The translations under genes and the position numbers were made by a program. A DNA stretch of 64,000 nt from Paraniabella ginsengisoli (GTDB lineage Bacteria > Bacteroidota > Bacteroidia > Chitinophagales > Chitinophagaceae): NCBI RefSeq assembly GCF_022513635.1, contig NZ_JAKWBL010000001.1:1426001-1490000 (forward strand), given 5' to 3'. Below the pieces are notes generated by a model. It saw nothing but the letters and a program-made list of their open reading frames with translations, did no database searches and had not been told where the DNA came from. Shown piece after piece: positions 52,144 to 62,055 of the stretch. Position 1 is the stretch's first letter. Every line of letters starts with the position of its first letter.

Positions 52144-52266
52144 CAGAATAATTTTAATATAAAACAATATGTACGAGGAAAAGTTGAGGCAAGTTTACAA
52201 GTTGATAAGTTGTAAAAGAACTTATCGGTTTAAATTTTAACCTGTCAAGATTTCAACTTATCGACT

Positions 52267-52274
52267 TATTTTTG
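52267..52274 (+). promoter_or_regulatory. Bacteroidota -7 promoter element for the MutS2-like gene
   Basis: TATTTTTG fits TAnnTTTG, 23 bp before ATG 52298. The surrounding 52195-52270 contains repeated AAGTTGATAAG/CTTATCGACTT words. Confidence 0.5.
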
Positions 52275-52297
52275 TAAGTTCTTTAGGAGTATTAAGT

Positions 52298-54399
52298 ATG
52301 AAGTTGTATCCGGTATCAGCGGTTGTTCAGTTAGAGTTTGATAAAATCAAGGATCTTTTGGTGGCTCATTGCCAGGGCCATTACGCACAGGAAAAGGCAA
52401 AGGAATTGCGTATCCATACACATAAGAAATTTGTAGATACCGATTTAAGACAGACTCATGAATTTAAACAATTGCTCACCAATGGCATTTATTTTCCTAA
52501 TGACTATATTTTAAATCTTGCAAAGGAACTTAAACTATTGTCTATTGATGGAGCTGTTTTACAAGGGGACGACCTTATTCAAATCCGAAAACTTGCGGAA
52601 AGCATTGAAAAGATATTTCGATGGTTTAATGAAGAAAGAAAAGTAGCTTACTCCGGTTTGTTCGAACTGGTTCAGCATACTCATTATGAGAAAGCAATTA
52701 TTGAACTGATCGATGAGGTTGTCGATGACCAGGGTAATGTGAAAGATGCTGCCTCAGAAGATTTGAAAGAAATCAGGTTAAACCTATATCGTAAAAGAAC
52801 AGAATTGCGACGAATGTTTGATCGGATTATTTCAAAACTAAATAAGCAAGGTTATCTGGCGGAAATAGAAGAGAGCTTCATGAACGGAAGGAGGGTGGTA
52901 GCTATTTTTGCAGAATACAAAAGAGCCGTTAAAGGTGTATTACATGGCGAGAGTGACAGTCGTAAAACAACTTTCATAGAGCCGGAAGAAACCATGCATC
53001 TTAACAATGAGATCAGTGACCTCGAAAATCAGGAACGCAAAGAAGTATATCGTATTTTAAGGCAACTGACTGCGAAGCTATCCGCATACGCACCACTACT
53101 TAATGTTTATCATGCTGTTTTAGGAGAATATGATTTTGCAAGAGCCAAAGCCAAGTTCGCTGCCGATATTAATGGCGAATACCCCGTAGTTCACGACAAA
53201 GCTTTTGTGCATTTGGTGAACGCTTATCATCCGCTGTTATATTTATATAACAGGAAAACCGATAAAAAAACCATCCCGGTTTCAATTAGCCTGGATGAAA
53301 GCCGAAGGATTCTTGTTATTAGTGGTCCGAACGCAGGCGGTAAAACTGTGACCATGAAAACCATCGGCCTTTTGCAAATGATGTTGCAAAGTGGGTTGTT
53401 GGTGCCGGTGCATCCATCAAGCGAATTTGGCATTTTCAAGCAGCTGATGATTCATATTGGCGACACGCAAAGCCTGGAGTTTGAATTAAGCACTTACAGC
53501 AGCCACCTTATTCACATGAAGCATTTTATGGAAAATGCAAATGGCAAAACACTATTTTTTATTGATGAATTGGGAAGCGGAAGTGACCCTAATTTAGGTG
53601 GCGCTTTTGCAGAAGTGATACTTTTGGAATTACTCAGAAAGCATTCATTTGGAATAGTTACGACGCATTATCTGAATTTAAAGATAATGGCTGGAAAAAC
53701 ATCCGGTATTGTGAACGGAGCGATGGCTTTTGATGAAAAGAAATTGCAACCTCAATATCAACTCATAATTGGTAAACCGGGAAGTTCTTATACTTTTTCC
53801 ATTGCAGAGCGGATCGGTTTAGAAAAAGATTGATTGAAAAAGCGCGCGGACTTGTAGAAGACGATCAATACAGGCTTGATAAATTACTGAACAGAACGGA
53901 ACAGGATCTTAGGGATATAGCTAAAAAGGATAAGGAACTGGAACGGTTGATCAAAGAGAATGAACGTTTACAGAAAGAAATGCAGCAAGTGATGGATCGG
54001 GAGCGGCATAAGCAACAAGTTGAGGTGTTGCGCGAGCAAAATAAAATAAATGAACAGCGCATCACTTATTTGAAAGATATGGAGCGTAAACTAAAGCAAA
54101 TCACTATTGAATGGAAAAAAGAGGATGATAAGCAAAAGCTAATAAAGCAAATGACTGCTTTATTATTTAACCGGCCCGAAACAAAGAAGGCCAGTAAAAT
54201 GCAAAAGAAAATTGAGAATAAGTATAGCGAAGTTGGTGGTGAAATAAAAATTGGCGACAAGGTAAAAATGAAACGAAACCACCAGGTAGGTGAAGTACTT
54301 GAAATTAAAAGTAAGCGTGCTGTGGTGAAAATTGGTATGTTGCCTATGCAGGTAGAGCTTAGTGATTTGGTGGTTGTGAAAGAAAATGCTTCCGCTTAA
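52298..54399 (+). CDS. mutS2: MutS2-like ATPase without a Smr domain, frameshifted
   Basis: Restoring one A in the run at 53823-53827 (GLEKRLIEKARGL) gives ~700 residues. MutS core and clamp helices, then the ABC-type ATPase: Walker A SGPNAGGKTVTMKT, Walker B LFFIDELGSGSDP and the H-loop THYLNLK. A long coiled coil (about 520-610, DKELERLIKENERLQKEM) and a KOW-like end (IGDKVKMKRNHQVGEVLEI) follow. Usual MutS2 proteins continue into a Smr nuclease domain of ~80 residues, which is absent here: the frame stops cleanly after VVVKENASA. Role in suppressing recombination or rescuing collided ribosomes is known for the family only. Confidence 0.88.
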
Positions 54400-54430
54400 T
54401 TATCTTTAGATATAATTTCTTAGTCGGCTA

Positions 54431-55279
54431 ATGAGAATATTAATTATCGCATGGATATTGTTAACGCTGGTTTCATGCAGTTCTAAACTATCTATACAGG
54501 CCATATCAAAACAACCGGCTTTAAGCGATTCGGATTTTGTATTGGTACTCAGGCAAAGTGATGATTTTGTAAATGATGGAGTTAAAGTTGGTAGTATTAA
54601 ATCTGTTGATAACGGTTTTTCAATTAATTGTACCTATAATGAAGTAATTGAAAATTTGAAAATACTTGCCAGGAAGAATGGGGCTAATCTCATAAAAATA
54701 ACTAAGAGACTGCCACCTGATAGTAAAAGTACATGTGAGAAAATCTATGCTGATATTTACCGTGTTCCTGACCTTAAAAAGCATGAGCTTGAAATAGAAT
54801 GGAATGAGAACCGGAAACTAACATGGGAAGATTTTAAAGGAAGCCCGGCTACCGTATCGGCTAAAGTGTGGTTTGGGGCGGCATCACAATGTGATATATA
54901 CCTTGAAAGTAATGCCTTTGGTTTATTTAGCAAACCAAAATTTTATACTTCTGCTAAGTTTACTACTTTTTTAAGTTGGGTAAAGCCCAGTCAAAAATCC
55001 GACTCACTATTGGCGCATGAACAATGTCATTTTGATATTGTAGAATTGTATAGAAGAAAACTGCAAAAGCAGTTAGACAGCAGCAATTTGAATTTTTCAA
55101 ATGCACAAGAACGGGCCAAGGAAATGACAAGGCAAATTTCAAAACAGTATCATAATGAACAGGCTGTTTACGATGAAGAAACGAGGCATGGATCAAACAG
55201 GATAAAGCAAAAAGAATGGGAAGCGCGGATAGCTCAGCACTTAAAAACCGAAAGAATACTATATGAAAAGCCTTTATAA
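54431..55279 (+). CDS. DUF922-like putative zinc protease lipoprotein
   Basis: 282 residues. Lipoprotein signal MRILIIAWILLTLVSC (Cys16). The C-terminal half has LTWEDFKGSP (130-139) and LLAHEQCHFDIVELYRRKL with an HExxH zinc motif (His196-Glu197-Gln-Cys-His200), as in DUF922 proteins, then a helical charged tail. The N-terminal half (residues 30-110) is a small unrecognised domain with two cysteines. Expected to be a periplasmic metalloprotease or a relative of one; activity is unproved. Its last codons overlap the start of the next gene. Confidence 0.75.
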   Translation: MRILIIAWILLTLVSCSSKLSIQAISKQPALSDSDFVLVLRQSDDFVNDGVKVGSIKSVDNGFSINCTYNEVIENLKILARKNGANLIKITKRLPPDSKSTCEKIYADIYRVPDLKKHELEIEWNENRKLTWEDFKGSPATVSAKVWFGAASQCDIYLESNAFGLFSKPKFYTSAKFTTFLSWVKPSQKSDSLLAHEQCHFDIVELYRRKLQKQLDSSNLNFSNAQERAKEMTRQISKQYHNEQAVYDEETRHGSNRIKQKEWEARIAQHLKTERILYEKPL

Positions 55280-55675
55280 AAAATCACGTCGTACATTTAT
55301 TAAAAACGCGACAATACTTGCCGCAGCAATACCTTCTTTATCAATTATGGAAAAAGAAAAACAACAAATCGTTCATCATGTCTTTTTTGGTTAAAGAATC
55401 CTGATGCCCATTCTCAGAAAGAATTGATTGAGGGATTAAATACTTTGAACGCCATTCCGCAGGTTAAGAAGCTTCTGATTGGAAAGCCTGCGTCAACGGA
55501 AAAAAGAGATGTGGTTGATAATAGTTTTCACGTTTCTGAGCTGATGTATTTTGATAGTGTCAAAGACCAGGATGATTACCAGGTGCATCCCGTTCATAAA
55601 GCTTTTGTAGACAAGTATAGCCAGCTTTGGGAACGGGTCGTAGTTTACGATATGATCGTTGAAGCTACTGTTTAA
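55263..55675 (+). CDS. Dabb-domain (stress-responsive A/B barrel) protein with Tat signal, frameshifted
   Basis: ATG 55263 lies inside the last codons of the DUF922-like gene (overlap 17 bp), suggesting translational coupling. Restoring one T in the run at 55383-55388 gives [23 protein letters not shown] and ~137 residues. The N-terminus [21 protein letters not shown] matches the twin-arginine signal (S-R-R-x-F-x-K). The rest is a single ~100-residue Dabb ferredoxin-like domain ([23 protein letters not shown]). Dabb proteins are usually cytoplasmic; export after folding would be unusual. Function unknown. Confidence 0.8.
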
Positions 55676-56368
55676 TGCCCCGAAAGCAGCAAAACAGAGA
55701 TTCTTGTGCAAAACTTCTACCTGGCTGAAACCTACTTTCTGCATAAGGTTTAACTGATAAGTTAATGATCTTGGCGAGTCTTCTTTGGCTATATAGTCCA
55801 TTACTTTTTGGCGATAGTCTTTACCATTAAGATTTTCAAGGTAATCTCCGTATTTATTCCAGATAAGATCATTCACCTGAATAGTATCCTGCGTTACAAG
55901 GTCGCTTATCATCAGGCAGCCACCAGGTTTTAATAAACTGAATATTTTTCTGAATGTATCCATCCAGTCTGCGTCGTCTCGTAGATGGTGTAAAACAGCG
56001 CCAGCTAAAATAATGTCAAAGCTATTTTCTGGCAGAACAATTTCCCTGATATCGCCCTGAAGTATATTTACTTCTTCCGTTTGAGATGATACTCTCTCGA
56101 AAGCCTTATCCAACATAGGTTTGCTTAAGTCAATCAATGTACAATTAAGGCCTGGAAGTTTGGAAAGCATTTTCAATGTGTAGTTACCTGCACCACAACC
56201 GATATCTAATAAATGGGTAGCTTCCGGCCTGATAGCTTTGGATGCTTCCGTAATAAGTTCGAGCGATATTGTGGCATCAATTGTAGATTGCTGGCCGGTT
56301 TCCAGATTTGAAAACCGTTCCACATCGTTATCAAATCGTTCTTTTATTTCTGTTATTGTCGATTTCAT
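55665..56368 (-). CDS. Class I SAM-dependent methyltransferase
   Basis: Read from 56368. Rossmann motif [17 protein letters not shown], then [25 protein letters not shown] and [13 protein letters not shown]. The raw frame runs on to 55493 through the Dabb gene, but family members end shortly after CFAAFGA; one restored base near 55673 gives FGAIKQ and a stop at 55665, leaving ~234 residues and only an 11-bp overlap with the convergent Dabb gene. Substrate unknown. No neighbour on the same strand shares its transcript. Confidence 0.85.
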
Positions 56369-56522
56369 TTGTATGTTTTTTGTTGAGGCTACGCTGAGAT
56401 TATTTTATGGATCCTATAGTTCTCAGATCTAGCCTGAATAAACTTGCTGCAGATCGATGAACTTTAGTTGTGAGAAAAATTTTACGCGGAAATACATTTC
56501 TTAATAAAGTATTTCGATCAGT
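56369..56522. other. Gap between methyltransferase and TauE-type gene
   Basis: 154 bp with no gene, repeat or clear terminator seen. Confidence 0.4.
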
Positions 56523-57260
56523 TTATAAATTCAGGATACTTGCAATTAAAATGATACCAATAATTATGAGCCCCACGTAAACGTACTTAAAAAATGAACC
56601 ATCCTTTAATTGATGATTTAAATATCTACCTAGAAAAATTGCAGGAATAGCAGTAATAAGCGAAATCACAAAATAGGTGTTCACTTCAATATTTATAAGT
56701 CCTTTTATATAATATCCAATTACAGTTATAAAACTTGCAGGCAAAAAATATGCTTGCAGTGTGGCTCTAAAATGCTTTGCGCTCCATTGCCTTAAATTGC
56801 CATAAATGACAAGCGGCGGCCCATTTAATCCATATGCACCACCTAGTATGCCTGATAAAAATCCACAAACAAAAAGCCAAAATTTGTTGTCTTCTTTTAG
56901 TGCTTTTACCTTTTTGGAAAAGAGAGAGTAAAGAGCATACAGAATGATAAGTGTTCCAAGTGCCACTTTAATAAGTATCTCATTCCCATAAATGAGAAGT
57001 GCAATGCCTATGGGTATTCCAAATATTGCATAAAAGATCAACCACTTTGCACTGCTAAAATGGATTTGTTTATAGTCCTGTATTACCACAACTAGCGCTA
57101 TCACTATTGATAGCATTACCGATAAAGGAACAGCAATTTCTACAGGTAAGAAAAGAATAAATAGTGGGACAGCTACTAATGATTCGCCAAAACCGAATGT
57201 TGATCTTACAAGAGAAGCAATAAAACTAATAATTAGAACGAGAATAATTGTGGAAGTCAT
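56523..57260 (-). CDS. TauE/SafE-family membrane exporter
   Basis: 245 residues from ATG 57260 (MTSTIILVLIISFIASL); a start at 57284 would add eight residues. About eight hydrophobic helices in two similar halves. The first half has RSTFGFGESLVAVPLF, the second GILGGAYGLNGPPLVIYGNL, the paired glycine-rich loops of the TauE/SafE (DUF81) family. Members export sulfite, sulfoacetate or other small anions. It is not near any sulfur gene here, though an arylsulfatase lies 27 kb away; substrate unknown. Confidence 0.88.
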   Translation of the reverse strand: MTSTIILVLIISFIASLVRSTFGFGESLVAVPLFILFLPVEIAVPLSVMLSIVIALVVVIQDYKQIHFSSAKWLIFYAIFGIPIGIALLIYGNEILIKVALGTLIILYALYSLFSKKVKALKEDNKFWLFVCGFLSGILGGAYGLNGPPLVIYGNLRQWSAKHFRATLQAYFLPASFITVIGYYIKGLINIEVNTYFVISLITAIPAIFLGRYLNHQLKDGSFFKYVYVGLIIIGIILIASILNL

Positions 57261-57412
57261 TTCTTTCCTGCAAATTTTCAACAAAGAGTATTTTAATACG
57301 AGACTATCATATTAGAAGCTCTAAAATACTAGCTTTTTTACATACGTCAGGAAAAAATATAGCTTACTTCACAGGTATTATTTATCCGATTAAAAAATAG
57401 GTAGATTGTTTT

Positions 57413-57622
57413 TTAGGCAGATGCATTTACACGTTTGCAGATGTACATAAGTTCATCAATGTCTGTAGCACAGTTGATCTTGATATCCATTACAAATACG
57501 TTGACAACTACGTCACCAGCCACATGAACTTTTACCATGCCATGGGTGTATTCATCGAATGTTGTAGTGTTGATATTATAAGCTTGAAAGCCATTGGTAA
57601 TGATTTCGCTCAGAGTTGTCAT
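57413..57622 (-). CDS. Small hypothetical protein
   Basis: 69 residues, MTTLSEIITNGFQAYNINTTTF to ICKRVNASA. No signal peptide or membrane helix; the middle (GMVKVHVAGDVVVNVFVMDIKI) looks like beta strands. I do not recognise the family. Support for it being real comes from a good sigma-54-like promoter 45 bp upstream (57667-57681) and its isolated position with clear gaps on both sides. It is divergent from the STAS-SemiSWEET pair, which has its own sigma-54-like site. Confidence 0.6.
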   Translation of the reverse strand: MTTLSEIITNGFQAYNINTTTFDEYTHGMVKVHVAGDVVVNVFVMDIKINCATDIDELMYICKRVNASA

Positions 57623-57666
57623 AGGAATAAGAGTTTATGGTAAAGGTTTATTTCAAAATTTTTAAA

Positions 57667-57681
57667 ACAAAGCGTGTGCCA
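57667..57681 (-). promoter_or_regulatory. Sigma-54-like promoter for the small hypothetical gene
   Basis: Minus strand reads TGGCACACGCTTTGT: TGGCAC at -24 and TTGT (consensus TTGC) at -12 with correct spacing, about 45 bp before the start codon at 57622. Confidence 0.5.
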
Positions 57682-57797
57682 AACAAGAACCAACTACTGG
57701 AATGGCATCTCGATATTTTGCAATGCTGGTTTGTTTTTCTGATTTTAGTTAATATAGTCATTTTGATAATTGACAGACGATCTCTCTAATTAGTTGG

Positions 57798-57812
57798 TGG
57801 CATAATAATTGC
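57798..57812 (+). promoter_or_regulatory. Sigma-54-like promoter for the STAS-SemiSWEET pair
   Basis: TGGCATAATAATTGC matches the TGGCAY-R-N4-TTGC consensus at every required position, about 33 bp before ATG 57845. It points away from the site at 57667-57681. Confidence 0.55.
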
Positions 57813-57844
57813 CTCTTTTTTTATGCCTCTTAAACTTAATTTCC

Positions 57845-58228
57845 ATGATTGAGAAAATAGAAAATGTGCCACCGAATGTAATCGCCTTCAGGGCTTACGG
57901 AGATGTAACCGCAGAGGATTTTAAAAATACGATGATCCCCCTCGTAGATGAACATATGAAAACCAACACTGGGCTGAATTACGTTTTACATCTTAATACT
58001 GATATAACCAGATTTTCTGGCGGAGCCTGGTTGCAGGATACCTGGTTGAGATTGAAGCATTTTACTGATTGCCATCGTGCTGCAATTATTAGTGATTCTC
58101 ACACCATTCAGAAATTTACAGATGTTTTTAGCAAGGTAATGCCTGGAGAATTTAGATTTTACCCAATTGCGCAGGAACAACAGGCTATTCATTGGGTAAG
58201 TACAAAAGAAGAAACCCCAAGGCCATAA
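57845..58228 (+). CDS. STAS/SpoIIAA-like protein
   Basis: 127 residues from ATG 57845 (MIEKIENVPPNVIAFRAYGDV); the reading from 57809 starts at or before the promoter's transcription start and adds a hydrophobic leader with no homology. VTAEDFKNTMIPLVDEHMKTN, WLQDTWLRLKHFTDCHRAAIISD and VFSKVMPGEFRFYP match the SpoIIAA-like family (STAS/SEC14-type fold), small cytoplasmic proteins of unclear role. The next gene starts directly after the stop codon. Confidence 0.82.
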   Translation: MIEKIENVPPNVIAFRAYGDVTAEDFKNTMIPLVDEHMKTNTGLNYVLHLNTDITRFSGGAWLQDTWLRLKHFTDCHRAAIISDSHTIQKFTDVFSKVMPGEFRFYPIAQEQQAIHWVSTKEETPRP

Positions 58229-58507
58229 ATGGATAGTAATACCATAATAGGCGTGGCCGCCAGTGTTTTTACCGGAGTATCTTTACTTCCGCAACTCATC
58301 AAAATCATCAAAGAAAAAGAGCCATCAGATATTTCTTATTGGGTATTTTTAATTTTGATAAGCGGATTAATATTGTGGGTGATTTACGGTGCAATGCTCG
58401 GTGATTTAATAATTATCATTTCTAACGCTATATCATTATGTATCAATTTGACCGTACTTGCATTTAATATGTATTACCAGAGAATGCCCGCGTATAAAAG
58501 AAATTGA
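58229..58507 (+). CDS. SemiSWEET-type sugar transporter (PQ-loop)
   Basis: 92 residues with three membrane helices (about 7-22, 37-58 and 61-83). The PQ motif is in VSLLPQLIKIIKEKEPSDISYWVF and NAISLCINLTVLAFN has the conserved helix-3 asparagine. SemiSWEETs work as dimers and let sugars pass across the inner membrane. ATG immediately follows the stop of the STAS gene, so the two form an operon under the sigma-54-like promoter. Sugar not known. Confidence 0.9.
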   Translation: MDSNTIIGVAASVFTGVSLLPQLIKIIKEKEPSDISYWVFLILISGLILWVIYGAMLGDLIIIISNAISLCINLTVLAFNMYYQRMPAYKRN

Positions 58508-58603
58508 ACCTATCCGGCATTTTCCAGAATTGTGGTTTAGAGAAAATTTTTGTGGAAATCTATAGCCTCACTATCTTTCGTGCTCAACAATCATTTTGCA
58601 AGT

Positions 58604-61600
58604 ATGAAGATCATTACAATGCTGCTATGCACAGCGTTGCCTTTTGCTGTTTTGGCACAAACTAAACCTGACGCTAAAAAATGGGACGTATCTAACCCTG
58701 AAGGCCCATACAAAGAAGCATCTTTTACAGTAAATGAAGGCACTTGGATGAACCTGGACATTTCGCCCGACGGAAAGGAAATTGTGTTCGATTTACTTGG
58801 AGATATTTACAGTATCCCATCGGCAGGCGGAGAAGCAAAGTTGCTTCGCGGTGGCCATGCGTTTGAAGTTCAACCTCGTTTTAGTCCGGATGGTAAAAAA
58901 ATATCTTTCACTTCAGATGCTGGCGGAGGCGATAATATCTGGATCATGGATCGAGATGCCAGAAACGCTAAGCAAATAACTAAGGAGAATTTTCGGCTGT
59001 TGAATAATGCAGTATGGACACCTGATGGGCAGTATCTGGTGGCAAGAAAACACTTTACGTCAGGAAGGTCATTAGGTGCGGGCGAAATGTGGATGTATCA
59101 TATCAGCGGCGGAGGCGGTTTGCAATTAACCGAGCGAAAGAATGATCAGCAGGATGTGAACGAACCTTGCGTGTCGCCCGACGGACGTTATGTATATTTT
59201 AGTGAAGACATGTATCCTGGCGGATTCTTTCAATATAATAAAGATCCCAATAACCAAATATTTATGATTCGCAGATTTGATCGCGAAAAGGGAAAAGTAG
59301 AAAATGTAACCGGCGGCGGCGGCGGCGCAGCAAGGCCCCAATTATCTAACAATGGGAAATATTTATCATTTGTAAAACGTGTAAGAACCAAAACAGTTTT
59401 ATACCTGCGCAACCTGCAAACAGGAGAAGAATGGCCTGTTTACGACCAGCTGAGTAAAGACCAACAGGAAGCGTGGACTGTTTTTGGCATCTATACCGGC
59501 TATACATGGTCGCCCGATGATAAGCATATTTATATATGGGCAAATGGCAATATCATGAAAGTAGATGTTGATGCTGTAAATAAGGCTGTGGAAATTCCAT
59601 TTACCTGTAAAGTGAATCAGAAAATTTACGATGCCGTTCGCTTTAAACAAAATCTGGATATCAATCAGTTTTCTGCCAAAGTAATCAGGCATGCCATAAC
59701 TTCTCCTGATGGAAAATGGCTGGTATTTAACGGCGTTGGCTACTTATGGAAAAAAGCTTTGCCCAATGGAACGCCGGAGCGCATTACCAATGGAGTTGAT
59801 TTCGAATTTGAACCTGCCTTCTCGCCCGATAGCAAACAAATTATATATACCACCTGGAATGATGAAAGTTCGGGGGCTATTTATAAAACTAACTTGCAGG
59901 GAAATGCAAAGCCTGTAAGGCTTACAAAAGAAAAAGGAATTTATCGCACACCGTCTTTTTCTCACAACGGGAAGAAAATTGTATTTATCAAAGAAGGCGG
60001 CAGCGATGCGTTGGGTCCTGCTCATACAGCAAAGCCTGGAATATATATAATGTCGGATGAAGGGTCGTCCGAAAAATTTGTCATTCAGCGGGGAGGCACA
60101 CCATCATTTAATAAAGATGATGACAGAATATACTACGAATCGGGTGGTAACAATCTTTCGAGTTGTCAGCTTGATGGCCAGGACGAAAAGCAACTTTTGA
60201 AAAGTACTTACGGGAATAACTTTAAAGTATCGCCTGATGAAAAATGGATTGCCTTTACAGATTTGCATAAGGCTTATGTTGCGGCTTTTCCACATACAGG
60301 CAAAACCCTTGATATTAGTGGATCTACAGCAGACTTTCCTGTGAAGATTGTAAGTAAAGATGCCGGTTATAATCTGCATTGGAGCAACGATTCCAAAAAG
60401 CTTCATTATACTTTAGGTGGCCAGTATTATACCATTAACCTGGATGAGCGTTTTGAATTTATTGCGCATAAGGCCGACTCTTTATTTAAGGTTCCTGAGA
60501 AAGGACAGGAAGTGGGCTTACAAGTAAAAGTTGATAAACCTTCCGGTTCTATTGCTTTTACCAATGCCCGTATTATAACGATGAATGGTAATGAAGTTAT
60601 TGAAAATGGGACACTGGTAGTTGATGAAAATAAGATCAAAGCGATTGGTAAAAGCGGAGATGTTACTGTTCCATCAGGAGCGAAAGTTATTGACGCAACT
60701 GGAAAAACAATCATGCCGGGCTTTATTGACGCGCATGCTCATGCCGGACATTTTAGAACAGGTATTACGCCTCAAAAACATTGGCCTTACTATGCTGCGC
60801 TCGCCTATGGTGTAACCAGCATACATGATCCTTCTGCTAATAGTGAATTTGTTTTTGCCAACAGCGAACTTGTAAAAGCAGGCAACATTACAGGCCCGCG
60901 TGTGTTTTCAACCGGCACTGTGCTATACGGTGCTGATGGCGATTTTAAAGCTGTTATCAATTCTTTAGATGATGCCAAAAGCGCTTTAAGAAGAACAAAA
61001 GCTTTTGGCGCATTTTCTGTAAAAAGTTATAACCAGCCAAGAAGAGAACAAAGGCAACAAGTAATCAAGGCTGCGCGCGATTTGAATATGGAAGTGGTAC
61101 CGGAAGGGGGTTCTTTTTCTTTCATAACACCAGCATGATTCTGGACGGGCATACAACCATCGAACATAATATATGCCTATGGCTGTTCTGCACGATGATG
61201 TGGTACAGCTTTGGAAAAGATCTCAAACAGCATATACGCCAACACTTATTGTTAACTACGGTTCGGTAAGTGGCGAGTATTATTGGTATCAACATACGAA
61301 TGTTTGGGAGAAAGAAAGGCTAATGCGCTTCTCACCCCGAGAAGTGATCGATAGCAGAAGCCGACACCGCACTATGTTGCCTGAAGAAGAATATGAGAAC
61401 GGGCATATTCTATCTTCTAAAAATTTAAAAAAATTAAGCGATGCTGGCGTGTTAGTAAACATGGGTGCGCACGGACAAATACAAGGCATTGGCGCGCATT
61501 GGGAAATATGGATGATGGCGCAGGGTGGTATGACGCCGTATGAAGCATTGAAAACTGCAACGATAAATCCTGCAAAAAGTTTAGGGTTGGATGATAATGT

Positions 61601-61853
61601 AGGTTCGCTGGAAGTGGGAAAATTGGCGGATTTGATAGTGTTGGATAAAAACCCGTTGGACGATATTTATAATACCGAGTTCATAAAATATACAATGGTA
61701 AATGGCCGGTTATATGATGCTGAGGAAATGAACGAAATTGGCAATCATCCGAAAACACGCACCCAATTCCCATGGGAGCTTTATAAAAATGCAGGCTCAT
61801 TTCCGTGGCATGATGTAACGGAAGCGCAGGGTTGTAGCTGTGGAAGGCATTGA
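58604..61853 (+). CDS. Secreted amidohydrolase with N-terminal TolB-like beta-propeller, frameshifted
   Basis: ATG 58604 gives signal peptide MKIITMLLCTALPFAVLAQ; the ATG at 58550 adds an unneeded leader. Two single-base losses, in the T-run at 61114-61118 and near 61170, are bridged (GGSFFFHNTSMILDGHTTIEHN, then PMAVLHDD), giving ~1083 residues. The first ~620 residues are propeller blades with repeated SPDGK/SPD-x-K turns; the rest is an imidazolonepropionase-like metal-dependent hydrolase with GFIDAHAHAGH, NMGAHGQIQGIGAHWE and GKLADLIVLDKNPL. Such proteins are common in Bacteroidota; they may be peptidase- or dipeptidase-like, substrate unproved. Confidence 0.88.
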
Positions 61854-61911
61854 TTTAAGCATGATGGTTATTTTGATCTAAATGAAGTTTTCAGTTTCAG
61901 GATGTGGGTTG

Positions 61912-61950
61912 TAAAACCTGGTCTGACCGTCTCGGTCTGACCAGGTTTTA
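61912..61950. repeat. Family A near-palindrome (copy 4) inside a longer hairpin
   Basis: The 23-bp element at 61920-61942 (arms GGTCTGACCG, CGGTCTGACC) is extended outward by TAAAACCT and AGGTTTTA, making a stem of about 18 bp that could end the amidohydrolase transcript. A family B block follows at 62001. Confidence 0.8.
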
Positions 61951-62000
61951 ATGAGTTTATCCGCCTGAGTCGGACACGTGTAGGATGAGTTATGTTTTGC

Positions 62001-62025
62001 AGTACAAGCGAGCGTGGCAATACCG
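62001..62025 (+). repeat. Dispersed block, family B, copy 5
   Basis: AGTACAAGCGAGCG followed by TGGCAA and CCGATG, after GTGTAGGATG at 61978, a word shared with the region before copy 4 (34279-34285). The second half is less conserved than in copies 3 and 4. Confidence 0.75.
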
Positions 62026-62055
62026 ATGCCATATATTCATCTGCCCGGACAATAA

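Noticed and set aside
55493..55664. Long C-terminal extension of the methyltransferase
   Set aside because: It is the reverse reading of the Dabb gene; a one-base repair near 55673 gives a family-typical end.
58550..58603. Upstream ATG for the amidohydrolase
   Set aside because: The ATG at 58604 gives a clean signal peptide; the extension has no support.
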